Of a stretch of DNA of 64,000 nucleotides, positions 34,896 through 43,138 are shown piece by piece. Both the position numbers and the translations under genes were made by a program. Numbering within the stretch: position 1 is the stretch's first letter; each line of letters begins with the position of its first letter. The stretch is from an uncultured Winogradskyella sp. (GTDB lineage: Bacteria; Bacteroidota; Bacteroidia; Flavobacteriales; Flavobacteriaceae), in contig NZ_CANMIW010000007.1 of the NCBI RefSeq assembly GCF_947498005.1, positions 124,001 to 188,000 on the forward strand. The letters run 5' to 3'. The notes beneath the pieces were generated by a model. That model searched no databases. It was not told where the DNA came from and saw only the letters and a list, made by a program, of their open reading frames with translations.

Positions 34896-36023
34896 ATGCT
34901 GGAATCTGACCTGACACAACATATTATCTCTAGCAGAAAACTAGAAGAGGACAATTTCTATTACCGAGAATCAGCCCTAATGACCTCTACAGGAAGTTGG
35001 TACATAGACTTTGTTAACAAAAAAAGTTACTGGGATGATATTACTAGAAATTTATTAGAATATCCAGTAGATTTTGTTCCTTCGCTAAAAATAGCGATGA
35101 CTTTATATGCAGAAGAACATCATAGTTTTATTGCCAATACATTTAAAGAATGTGCAATTTCTGGTATTCCTTTTGATACAGAAGTATTAATGTTAACGGC
35201 CAACAAAAGAAAGTTTTGGGCGAGAGCAATTGGTAAACCTGTATATAATGACGATCAAAAAATTATTGGTGTACGCGGAATCTTTCAAGATATAGACTAC
35301 ATTATACAAAAGGAAATTAATTTAGAGAAAGCCTCAGAAATTGTGGCGTCTCAAAACTCTAGATTATTCAATTTTGCTCACATTGTTTCACACAACTTAA
35401 GATCACATTCTAGTAATTTAACGTTAATAGTTCAACTTATAAACGATTTAAATACAGTAGAGGAAAAACTAGAACTGCTTGATAATATTTCTCATGTTTC
35501 AGAGAGTCTAAATACTACTATAGAACATTTAAACGAAGTGGTTTCTATTCAAACCAATTCTAACCAGCTTAAAGTTGAAGTTAATTTTGCCGATACTTTA
35601 GAGCAAGTTACAACATCAATTAATCAAATTATTGACAATAATAATGTAACAATAAATGCTGATTTTAGCAAAGCAGAATTTATTAAGTATATTCCCGCAT
35701 ATTTAGATAGTATTTTTTTAAATTTAATCACTAATGCTATTAAATATAAACACCAAGACAGAGATCCAGTAATTAATATCTCTGCATCTAGAGACTATAA
35801 AAATTATGACCGTGTAGTTTTAAAAATCTCTGATAACGGTTCTGGTATTAACATGAAGAAGTTTGGAGACAAAATTTTTGGTATGTACAAAACGTTTCAT
35901 TATAATGAAGACGCTAGAGGTATAGGCTTATTTATAACTAAAAACCAAATAGAGTCATTAGATGGCGAAATACAAGTAGAAAGTGAACTAAATATCGGTA
36001 CAACCTTCACAATTAAATTTTAA
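34896..36023 (+). CDS. PAS-domain sensor histidine kinase
   Basis: Cytoplasmic-looking histidine kinase of 375 residues with no clear membrane segment. A PAS fold covers about residues 25-135 (STGSWYIDFVNKKSYW ... KPVYNDDQKIIGVRGIF). The phosphoacceptor box is AHIVSHNLRSHSSN with the probable His at H166. The ATP-binding domain shows LNLITNAIKYK (N box), ISDNGSGINM (G1) and DARGIGLFITKNQIE (G2). It is 5 bases before a single-domain response regulator, with which it forms a two-component pair. The ligand of the PAS domain is not known. Confidence 0.9.
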   Translation: MLESDLTQHIISSRKLEEDNFYYRESALMTSTGSWYIDFVNKKSYWDDITRNLLEYPVDFVPSLKIAMTLYAEEHHSFIANTFKECAISGIPFDTEVLMLTANKRKFWARAIGKPVYNDDQKIIGVRGIFQDIDYIIQKEINLEKASEIVASQNSRLFNFAHIVSHNLRSHSSNLTLIVQLINDLNTVEEKLELLDNISHVSESLNTTIEHLNEVVSIQTNSNQLKVEVNFADTLEQVTTSINQIIDNNNVTINADFSKAEFIKYIPAYLDSIFLNLITNAIKYKHQDRDPVINISASRDYKNYDRVVLKISDNGSGINMKKFGDKIFGMYKTFHYNEDARGIGLFITKNQIESLDGEIQVESELNIGTTFTIKF

Positions 36024-36028
36024 ATAAC

Positions 36029-36439
36029 ATGAAGAATAAAATAAAACTCGCTTGTATAATTGATGATGACAAAATCTATGTGAATTTGGTTAAAAAAATC
36101 ATTGAGACTAAAAAACTCTGTGATCACTTACTCATATTTAAAGATGGAAAAGAAGGAATCGATTATTTTGAAACCTTACTTCAAAACTTTAAAGAAGAAC
36201 AAATACCAGAAGTGATTTTACTCGATCTAAATATGCCAATTATGGACGGATGGGAATTTTTAGAGCGTTTCACAAAAATTAAAAATAAGTTTAATAACCC
36301 AATTACACTATATGTGGTTAGTTCTTCCATTAACGCAATAGATATAGACAAAGCTAAATCATTGTCTACAGTCCATAATTACCTTGTAAAACCTGTAAGA
36401 ATAGATGAATTAGAAGCTGTATTTAATAAAACAGCATAA
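36029..36439 (+). CDS. Single-domain response regulator
   Basis: Receiver-only protein of 136 residues. The acidic pocket is CIIDDDKIYV, the phosphoacceptor is D66 in VILLDLNMPIMDGWEF, the conserved Ser is in VVSSSI and the Lys in YLVKPV. No output domain is present, so it acts through protein contact, for example on a motor, a kinase or a further relay. It sits 5 bases after the histidine kinase gene and ends one base from the convergent lspA gene, with no terminator visible between them. Confidence 0.92.
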   Translation: MKNKIKLACIIDDDKIYVNLVKKIIETKKLCDHLLIFKDGKEGIDYFETLLQNFKEEQIPEVILLDLNMPIMDGWEFLERFTKIKNKFNNPITLYVVSSSINAIDIDKAKSLSTVHNYLVKPVRIDELEAVFNKTA

Positions 36440-36440
36440 T

Positions 36441-37055
36441 TTATTTAAATGCCTTTTTATTAAATACAATTAAAATCCCAATTCCCGTGCTTATTGCAAC
36501 ATCTGCGATGTTAAAAACAGGATCGAAAAACGAAAAGTATTTACCACCAATTAAAGGAATACCTTCTGGTAAAACACCACTCCACAAAGGAAAATATAAC
36601 ATATCTACTACATTACCATGAAAAACACTTTCATAACCACCATCTGCTGGTAAAAAAGTAGCAACCTGCATAATACTATCACTAAATAAAAATCCGTAAA
36701 ACACAGAATCTAATATATTCCCTAAAGCGCCAGCAAATATTATAGAAATAGCGAATACTAAAGTCTTAGATTTCTTCTTTTTTATAACATCTAGCAACCA
36801 AAAGGCAATACCTGTAACGGCTATAATTCTAAACAAAGTTAAAATAAGCTTTGCAGAACGGTCTGAAATTAAGGTTGTGAAATCGCTCAATTTTGTTCCC
36901 CAAGCCATACCATCATTTTCTATAAATGCAATATGAAACCATGAGAATACTTTAACATCCTCACCTAATTGAAAATGAGTTTTGATGTAGATTTTACTGA
37001 TTTGATCAATCAGTAGAATTAAAACGATGAGAATTGAGGCTTTTTTTAAGGACAT
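36441..37055 (-). CDS. lspA: Lipoprotein signal peptidase (signal peptidase II)
   Basis: Inner-membrane aspartic protease that cleaves the signal peptide of lipoproteins after lipidation. At 204 residues it is longer than most LspA proteins because of an insert (FLPADGGYESVFHGN) of the type seen in Bacteroidota. The catalytic Asp pair is in GNILDSVFYGF and FNIADVAIST, and LLIDQISKIYI is the first-helix signature. In relatives I recall lspA directly following the dksA-like gene; here a DUF4097-type cluster and its fragment separate them. Confidence 0.95.
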   Translation of the reverse strand: MSLKKASILIVLILLIDQISKIYIKTHFQLGEDVKVFSWFHIAFIENDGMAWGTKLSDFTTLISDRSAKLILTLFRIIAVTGIAFWLLDVIKKKKSKTLVFAISIIFAGALGNILDSVFYGFLFSDSIMQVATFLPADGGYESVFHGNVVDMLYFPLWSGVLPEGIPLIGGKYFSFFDPVFNIADVAISTGIGILIVFNKKAFK

Positions 37056-37087
37056 ATTTAAAAATAATGAAAGGCAAAAATAAAGGA

Positions 37088-37273
37088 TTATTCCTGTTTA
37101 AGCACTGTAATATCACCATGAATTGAAATCAATGTCCAAATAGAAATTTTACTAAAAAATGTATCTAAATCTATTTCTCCATGATTAGAATTTGCTTCAA
37201 TTGTAGCATTATTAGTAGTAACGCGAATATTTCCTTCCAACGTATTCACAGTTGCTGTTTTAACCTTTCCTTT
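37088..37273 (-). pseudogene. Truncated copy of the DUF4097-type gene (C-terminal 61 codons)
   Basis: No start codon precedes it; the frame begins at the stop codon of the HEXXH gene and reads KGKVKTATVNTLEGNIRV ... ISIHGDITVLKQE, then stops. By hand alignment about 44 of 60 residues match the end of the intact protein encoded at 38137-38790. The junction falls at a shared AAAAGGAAA sequence. It looks like the 3' remnant of a tandem duplicate that lost its 5' part. Confidence 0.85.
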
Positions 37274-38130
37274 TAAAAACCTCTACCATAGTACTGAGCT
37301 TCATGTTCAAAGATGTTATCATAATGAGTCTCTGCTTTATTAGCTTCAAAAATATAAAGTGGTCTTAAGATTAAATAATGATATTCCGTATATAAATGTT
37401 CGTTTAACCATTTAACCGTTTTGTTTTCTGCAGACCATTTCGTTAATGGCTTATTAAGATAAGTGTTGAAAATAGAAAAGTCATTAGATTGATATAAGTG
37501 TATTATTTCGTGTACATTAATATCTATTTGATTTAAATATGATTTATTAAAAACCATATAGCCAGCGGTAGCAGAAGCCACAATTTCGTCATAATTACTA
37601 TTTTCTAATCTTCGATTAATTGAATAAACAAACTCACCAACACGCAGACTATGTTTTAATTCAAATTTATACCTAAATAGAGCATCTACATTATACACAA
37701 ATGCTACAGGCATCAATTTATACTTTACAGAGAACTCATCCTTTGTATTAAATTCTAGTCTACTAAAACCAATATTTAAGTGCCATTTCTCGTAAAAATT
37801 CTTATTTAACGCTGTATTTTCCTTAATAGAAGTGCCAGCCGCATTAATCAATTTAGCCATCCAAAAATATTCCCACTGTTCTTGTCTTCTTGCTTCTCTT
37901 AAAACACGCTTACTCTCAAAAGTAATATAACCGCCTAAAGCGCCTTGCCATAAAGATTTTTTAATCACTTTACCTAAAGGCTCATCTGGAGATTTATTGA
38001 TTATTGCTCCTACAGTACCAAATACAGCTCCAAAACCTACATTGTACAAGGCGGCTTCAGTATCGTTGGCTTGGGCTTTTGTTGTGAAACTTATTAGTAT
38101 TAATAAAAAAGTTAATATTAAGTTTCTCAT
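37273..38130 (-). CDS. Exported protein with HEXXH motif, function unknown
   Basis: Protein of 285 residues, not recognised. The signal is MRNLILTFLLILISFTTKAQ. A membrane-like glycine-rich region (about 30-70, NVGFGAVFGTVGAII) follows. HEIIH at 207-211 (INVHEIIHLYQSNDF) would be a zinc-binding motif of a gluzincin or related fold if a third ligand exists; EANKAETHYDNIFEHEAQYY near the end offers acidic and His residues. It ends exactly at the junction with the truncated DUF4097 copy, so its original C-terminus may have been altered. It lies 6 bases after the DUF4097 gene and is probably co-expressed. Confidence 0.7.
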   Translation of the reverse strand: MRNLILTFLLILISFTTKAQANDTEAALYNVGFGAVFGTVGAIINKSPDEPLGKVIKKSLWQGALGGYITFESKRVLREARRQEQWEYFWMAKLINAAGTSIKENTALNKNFYEKWHLNIGFSRLEFNTKDEFSVKYKLMPVAFVYNVDALFRYKFELKHSLRVGEFVYSINRRLENSNYDEIVASATAGYMVFNKSYLNQIDINVHEIIHLYQSNDFSIFNTYLNKPLTKWSAENKTVKWLNEHLYTEYHYLILRPLYIFEANKAETHYDNIFEHEAQYYGRGF

Positions 38131-38136
38131 ATATAA

Positions 38137-38790
38137 TTAGCTATTTACTACTCTAATATCACCATGAATTGACCTCAATATCCAAACAGAAGATGTATTA
38201 AAAAATTCATCTAGTTCTATTTCACCATGATTAGAATTTGCTTCAATTGTAGCACTATTAGTAATAACGTGAATATTTCCGTCTAACGTATTTACAGTTG
38301 CTGTTTTAACTTTTCCTTTTATATTAAATTGTCCTCGTAATAATTCAACATTTAGCGTATTAAAAGTCCCTAATAAGCTCACAGAGCCAATATCGCTAAG
38401 AATATTTACTTTAAGAGATTCAGGAATTTCAAGGTGTAATGTGGCTGCAATTACCTTATGCGCATTACGTTTATCGTCTGGTATTTCTTCTAAGGATACG
38501 TGTTCTAAGCTTAGATTTAATGTTGATTTTCCTTCTTTTACAACAATTTGAAAATCATTTTGGTATTCGCCATCTAAAGTTGAAGTAATCTTAATTTGAT
38601 CTGTTTCTGAAGTTGACACCGAAATATTAAAAATATCATTTCCATTAATAGAAACAGAAGTGATACCATCGGCTTGTATAGTATTCTCTATAACATTCTG
38701 AGATTCTATAGCTGTAAGGTTAAATATAAAAAGCAAAAAAAAAGCCATGAAATTAAAATTCCACGGCTTTATGATTTCTGTATTATTCAA
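38137..38790 (-). CDS. DUF4097-like exported protein (putative adhesin type)
   Basis: Protein of 217 residues with a repeated beta pattern (SVSINGNDIFNISVSTSETD ... TATVNTLDGNIHV ... ANSNHGEIELDEFF ... SIHGDIRV) typical of DUF4097-like right-handed solenoids. The signal-like stretch FMAFFLLFIFNLTAIESQN is preceded in the long frame by 14 residues (MNNTEIIKPWNFNF). A second ATG at 38748 would give a cleaner start. The region 38735-38770 also forms a terminator hairpin for the upstream dksA-like gene, so the true start is uncertain. Function is unknown; DUF4097-type proteins occur in bacterial envelopes. Confidence 0.75.
   Translation of the reverse strand: MNNTEIIKPWNFNFMAFFLLFIFNLTAIESQNVIENTIQADGITSVSINGNDIFNISVSTSETDQIKITSTLDGEYQNDFQIVVKEGKSTLNLSLEHVSLEEIPDDKRNAHKVIAATLHLEIPESLKVNILSDIGSVSLLGTFNTLNVELLRGQFNIKGKVKTATVNTLDGNIHVITNSATIEANSNHGEIELDEFFNTSSVWILRSIHGDIRVVNS
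38735..38770 (-). terminator. Probable terminator of the dksA-like gene overlapping the next gene start
   Basis: On the minus strand, AAAGCCGTG and CATGGCTTT form a nine-base-pair stem with one mismatch around a 12-base loop, followed by a run of nine T. It follows the dksA-like gene by 65 bases and lies across the start of the DUF4097 gene. Confidence 0.6.
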
Positions 38791-38808
38791 AATAAGTCCT
38801 CAATTATA

Positions 38809-38832
38809 GAGATTCCTACCTTCGTAGGAATT
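38809..38832. repeat. Dispersed hairpin at the end of the dksA-like gene
   Basis: GAGATTCCTAC-CTTC-GTAGGAATT gives a perfect 8-base-pair stem (38812-38819 with 38824-38831) and a CTTC loop, three bases after the dksA-like stop. It is the best-preserved member of the GAGATTCC hairpin set seen also at 23477-23500 and 43114-43138. Confidence 0.7.
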
Positions 38833-38834
38833 GG

Positions 38835-39215
38835 TTACTGCATATTCTTAGCTTCAATACTTAATGTAGCATGAGGCACTAACTTTAAACGCTCTTTTTT
38901 AATTAATTTACCAGTTACACGACATACACCATAAGTCTTATTTTCAATACGAATTAAAGCATTCTTTAAGTCTCTAATAAACTTCTCTTGACGTATAGCC
39001 AAAGCCGAATTCGCTTCTTTACTCATCGTCGCACTTCCTTCTTCGAATGCTTTAAATGTGGGTGAAGTATCATCTGTACCATTATTATGGTCATTCATAT
39101 ATGCACTTTTAATTAACTCTAAATCGTGCTCTGCCTTTTTAATTTTATCTAAAACGATAGTTCTAAATTCCTCTAAATCTTTATCAGAGTATCTGCTTGT
39201 AGTATCTGTTGCCAT
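38835..39215 (-). CDS. TraR/DksA-family regulator lacking the zinc-finger cysteines
   Basis: Cytoplasmic regulator of 126 residues that would bind RNA polymerase through its secondary channel. The coiled-coil part (EFRTIVLDKIKKAEHDLELI) precedes the C-terminal family segment YGVCRVTGKLIKKERLKLVP. Only one of the four zinc-binding Cys is present (GVCRVT), so the domain must fold without zinc, as in other Cys-poor DksA-like proteins. It is 5 bases after ileS on the same strand, and the pair is probably one operon. Role in the stringent response is inferred from the family. Confidence 0.88.
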   Translation of the reverse strand: MATDTTSRYSDKDLEEFRTIVLDKIKKAEHDLELIKSAYMNDHNNGTDDTSPTFKAFEEGSATMSKEANSALAIRQEKFIRDLKNALIRIENKTYGVCRVTGKLIKKERLKLVPHATLSIEAKNMQ

Positions 39216-39220
39216 ATTTT

Positions 39221-42200
39221 TTAATGTTTTTTAATAAACAATTTAGTATTTACGTTATCGAACGCAATTTCTATACCATTGTCTACGGTGTCCATAATTT
39301 TTAAATCTTCAGTTAATGTTTCTGATTTAATATACGCCTCATTTGAAACAATTGCTGCTGCTACTTGAGAATCATTTTGAAGTTGTACGTCAATTCTGTC
39401 TGTAACCTCAAATCCTGAATCCTTACGTAAATTTTGAATACGATTTACAAGCTCTCTTGCAATTCCTTCTTTACGTAATTCTTCATTGATTGTAACATCT
39501 AAAGCCACAGTTAATGCACCTTCGTTAGCAACAAGCCATCCTTCAATATCTTGCGATGTAATCTCAACATCATCAAGTCCCAAATTAATCTTTTTTCCGT
39601 TAACTTCAACGTCAATATTACCGTTTTGCTCGATATTTTTAATGTCATTTGCATCAAAAGCACTTATCGCACTAGCAATCAACTTCATATCCTTACCAAA
39701 CTTAGGTCCTAAAGCCTTAAAATTTGGTTTTATTTGTTTCACTAATATATCTGAAGCATCCTCTAAAAGTTCAACTTCTTTTATATTTACTTCGTGTTTA
39801 ATTAAATCTGCAACTGCTTCAATTTCTTCCTTTTGTTGCTGATTATCAACAGGAATCATAATTTTCTGTAACGGCTGACGTACTTTAATTTTCTCCTTAG
39901 CTCTTAACGATAATACTAGTGAACATATTGTTTGCGCACTTTCCATTTTTCGTTCTAATACCTTGTCTATAATAGTGGTATTTGCAACAGGGAAATCTGC
40001 TAAGTGTACACTCTCAAACGTTTCTTTTTTAGTCACTGCATTTAAATCTAAATACAAACGATCCATAAAGAAAGGTGCTATTGGTGCGCCTAACTTTGCA
40101 ATGGTTTCCATACATGTATAAAGTGTTTGATATGCCGAAATCTTATCTGTTTGGTAATCGCCTTTCCAGAATCGTCTTCTACTTAAACGTACATACCAGT
40201 TACTTAAATAATCTTGTGTAAAGTCTGAAATTGCTCGCGCAGCTTTGGTTGGTTCGTATTCTGCATAATAATCGTCTACTTTCTGAATTAAAGTATTCAA
40301 CTCAGATAAAATCCAACGGTCTATTTCTGGTCTTTCATTTAAAGCAATATCTGCTTCACTATAATTGAAACCATCAATGTTTGTATACAACGTGAAGAAT
40401 GAATAGGTGTTATACAATGTTCCGAAGAATTTTCTGCTTACCTCAGCAATCCCTTCGCTATCAAATTTTAAGTTATCCCAAGGATTGGCATTACTAATCA
40501 TGTACCAACGTGTAGCATCTGCTCCATATTTAGATAAGGTTTCAAATGGATCTACGGCATTACCTAAACGCTTAGACATTTTTTGACCGTTTTTATCTAA
40601 AACTAATCCGTTTGAAACGACATTTTTGTAAGCCACAGAATCGAAAACCATAGTTCCGATAGCATGCAATGTATAGAACCATCCACGTGTTTGGTCAACA
40701 CCTTCTGCAATAAAATCCGCAGGAAATGCTTCATTTTTATCAATTAAGTTTTTATTCTCAAATGGATAATGCCATTGTGCGTAAGGCATAGAACCAGAAT
40801 CGAACCAAACATCTATTAAATCGCTTTCGCGTTTCATGGGTTGACCTGATGCTGAAACTAATACAATTTTATCAACTACATTTTTATGTAAATCGATAGT
40901 TTCGTAATTCGCATCAGACATGTTACCAACTTCAAACTCCGCAAAAATATCTTCAGACATTACGCCTGCTTCCACAGACTTTGCCATTTCTTCTTTTAAC
41001 TCAGCAACGGAACCAATACATAATTGTTCTTTTCCGTCTTCTGTTCTCCATATAGGTAATGGAATTCCCCAGAAACGAGAACGCGATAAATTCCAGTCGT
41101 TTGCATTTGCTAACCAATTACCAAAACGCCCTTCTCCTGTAGATTTAGGTTTCCAGTTAATCGTGGTATTTAGCTCGTGCATTCTCCCTTTTACATCAGT
41201 GATTTTAATAAACCACGAATCTAATGGGTAGTATAAAATTGGCTTATCAGTTCGCCAACAATTTGGGTAACTGTGCTTATATTTTTCAACCTTAAAGGCT
41301 TTGTTTTCTGTTTTTAATTTAATGGCTAATTCAACATCAATAGAACGTTCTGGTGCTTCGCCATCATCGTAATATTCGTTTTTCACATATTTACCTGCAA
41401 ATTCGCCTAATTCTGGTCTGAATTTCCCTTGTAAATCTACTAATGGCACTAAATTTCCATTCTCATCTTTAACTAATAATGGTGGAATTTCTGGTGTTGC
41501 TTGTTTTGCAACCATAGCATCATCTGCTCCAAATGTTGGTGCTGTGTGTACAATACCTGTTCCGTCTTCAACCGTTACGAAATCTCCAGAAATCACTCTA
41601 AAGGCATCTTGAGGATTGTCGTTTGGTAGCGCATATGGTAAAAGCTGCTCGTATGTGATTCCAACTAAATCTTTACCTACAAAATCTTTAACTACGAAGT
41701 AAGGAATCTTTTTATCTCCTTCTTTGTATTCAATTAATTCTGGTTTTGTTTCAACACGTTTAAATTTTCCATCGAATTGTTTGTTGACTAAATTCTTAGC
41801 CAAAACCACATTCATAGGTTTAAATGTGTATTGATTATAGGTTTCAACTAAGACATATTCAATCTTTGGCCCAACAGTTAATGCAGTATTACTTGGCAAG
41901 GTCCAAGGTGTTGTTGTCCAAGCTAAAAAGAAAATATCGCCTTCATTTTGAAGAAAATCTGGTAATGACTCTGCATTCGCCTTAAACTGTGCTACAACCG
42001 TTGTGTCTGTAACATCTTGGTATGTTCCTGGCTGGTTCAACTCATGCGAGCTTAAACCCGTTCCTGCCTTTGGTGAATATGGCTGAATAGTGTAACCTTT
42101 GTAGATTAAATCTTTCTCATAAATCTGTTTTAGTAACCACCAAACAGATTCCATATATTTGGATTTGTAAGTAATATATGGATCGTCCATATCTACCCAA

Positions 42201-42625
42201 TACCCCATTTTTTGAGTTAGGTCGTTCCAAATATCAGTGTAACGCATAACGGCTTTTTTACAAGCTTCGTTATATTCCTCTACAGTGATTTTTTTACCAA
42301 TATCTTCTTTGGTAATTCCGAGTTCTTTTTCTACTCCAAGTTCAACTGGCAGTCCGTGCGTATCCCAACCGGCTTTACGTTTAACCTGAAACCCTTTCAT
42401 GGTTTTGTAACGTGGAAAAATATCTTTAATAGCACGTGCTAAAACGTGATGCACACCAGGCAAACCGTTTGCAGAAGGTGGTCCTTCAAAAAACACAAAA
42501 GGTGGTTTTCCTTCTCTTGTAGTTACACTTTTATCGAAGATATTATTAGCTTCCCAATAGTTACCGATTTCATCGGCAACGTTTGGCAAGTTAAGTCCTT
42601 TATATTCAGGGAACTTTGTACTCAT
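39221..42625 (-). CDS. ileS: Isoleucine--tRNA ligase
   Basis: Class I tRNA synthetase of 1134 residues, longer than the E. coli enzyme and of the type with an extended C-terminus. The HIGH-equivalent motif is ANGLPGVHHVLARAI near residue 60, and the KMSKS motif is KNGQKMSKRLGNAVDP near residue 682. The editing domain lies between them (about 200-430, with AWTTTPWTLPSNTAL and GTGIVHTAPTFG). The anticodon-binding part begins LNTLIQKVDDYYAEYEPTKA. It heads the ileS-dksA unit. No T-box or other leader structure was recognised upstream. Confidence 0.97.
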   Translation of the reverse strand: MSTKFPEYKGLNLPNVADEIGNYWEANNIFDKSVTTREGKPPFVFFEGPPSANGLPGVHHVLARAIKDIFPRYKTMKGFQVKRKAGWDTHGLPVELGVEKELGITKEDIGKKITVEEYNEACKKAVMRYTDIWNDLTQKMGYWVDMDDPYITYKSKYMESVWWLLKQIYEKDLIYKGYTIQPYSPKAGTGLSSHELNQPGTYQDVTDTTVVAQFKANAESLPDFLQNEGDIFFLAWTTTPWTLPSNTALTVGPKIEYVLVETYNQYTFKPMNVVLAKNLVNKQFDGKFKRVETKPELIEYKEGDKKIPYFVVKDFVGKDLVGITYEQLLPYALPNDNPQDAFRVISGDFVTVEDGTGIVHTAPTFGADDAMVAKQATPEIPPLLVKDENGNLVPLVDLQGKFRPELGEFAGKYVKNEYYDDGEAPERSIDVELAIKLKTENKAFKVEKYKHSYPNCWRTDKPILYYPLDSWFIKITDVKGRMHELNTTINWKPKSTGEGRFGNWLANANDWNLSRSRFWGIPLPIWRTEDGKEQLCIGSVAELKEEMAKSVEAGVMSEDIFAEFEVGNMSDANYETIDLHKNVVDKIVLVSASGQPMKRESDLIDVWFDSGSMPYAQWHYPFENKNLIDKNEAFPADFIAEGVDQTRGWFYTLHAIGTMVFDSVAYKNVVSNGLVLDKNGQKMSKRLGNAVDPFETLSKYGADATRWYMISNANPWDNLKFDSEGIAEVSRKFFGTLYNTYSFFTLYTNIDGFNYSEADIALNERPEIDRWILSELNTLIQKVDDYYAEYEPTKAARAISDFTQDYLSNWYVRLSRRRFWKGDYQTDKISAYQTLYTCMETIAKLGAPIAPFFMDRLYLDLNAVTKKETFESVHLADFPVANTTIIDKVLERKMESAQTICSLVLSLRAKEKIKVRQPLQKIMIPVDNQQQKEEIEAVADLIKHEVNIKEVELLEDASDILVKQIKPNFKALGPKFGKDMKLIASAISAFDANDIKNIEQNGNIDVEVNGKKINLGLDDVEITSQDIEGWLVANEGALTVALDVTINEELRKEGIARELVNRIQNLRKDSGFEVTDRIDVQLQNDSQVAAAIVSNEAYIKSETLTEDLKIMDTVDNGIEIAFDNVNTKLFIKKH

Positions 42626-42713
42626 TATTCTGTTTTCTTTTCGAGGTGCGAAATTACAGAATTTTGTGGAAATAGTTAAAGGTTTTATATGCTATGTATA
42701 GATTACTAAATTT

Positions 42714-43091
42714 TTAGGTTTTTAGTTTAAAATATTTGTAGAATAATTGATGATTTTTTGAAGGATAATAAGGATTTACATATATAATGTTCTCTATGCC
42801 ATCATGGAAATATGTGATTTTTCCATCTTCTATATTTTGAATTCGGGATAATTCAACTTTAGATTGGTCTTTAAAATAGAAATAGTTTTCATCAAAAGTT
42901 ATGGCTTGTGTTCTGAATAATTTTCTTCCAAAGATGATATAATTGAATGTTCCAAATAAAATTCCGGCAATTATTCCTGGCCAGTCCTTAACCACCAATG
43001 AATATGCTATAATGCCAATAGAAGCTGCCAATAAAGCATAACAAATAAATGCGAATAATTGTCCTAATGTAGATGATAGTGGCTTTTTCAT
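42714..43091 (-). CDS. Hypothetical two-helix membrane protein
   Basis: Protein of 125 residues not recognised as a named family. Two hydrophobic segments (about 9-30 and 36-53, AASIGIIAYSLVVKDWPGII) are followed by a soluble part with VELSRIQNIEDGKITYFHDG, reminiscent of bPH-type domains in small membrane proteins. It follows radA by 47 bases on the same strand, with a hairpin in between that may act as a terminator. The gap to ileS is short. Function is unknown. Confidence 0.65.
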   Translation of the reverse strand: MKKPLSSTLGQLFAFICYALLAASIGIIAYSLVVKDWPGIIAGILFGTFNYIIFGRKLFRTQAITFDENYFYFKDQSKVELSRIQNIEDGKITYFHDGIENIIYVNPYYPSKNHQLFYKYFKLKT

Positions 43092-43113
43092 CTTCGTGAA
43101 TTGTAAATAACTG

Positions 43114-43138
43114 TGAGATTCCTTTTTTCAAAGGAATT
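43114..43138 (-). repeat. Dispersed hairpin after radA, probable terminator
   Basis: GAGATTCCTTT-TTTC-AAAGGAATT gives a perfect 8-base-pair stem (43118-43125 with 43130-43137). It directly follows the radA stop on the minus strand and belongs to the GAGATTCC hairpin set. Confidence 0.65.

Noticed and set aside
39486-39842. Plus-strand frame of 118 codons inside ileS
   Set aside because: Antisense to a conserved core gene and of low-complexity composition; treated as a shadow.
42626-42713. T-box or other riboswitch before ileS
   Set aside because: The gap is only 88 bases on this side, T-boxes are not expected in Bacteroidota, and no specifier-type stem was seen.
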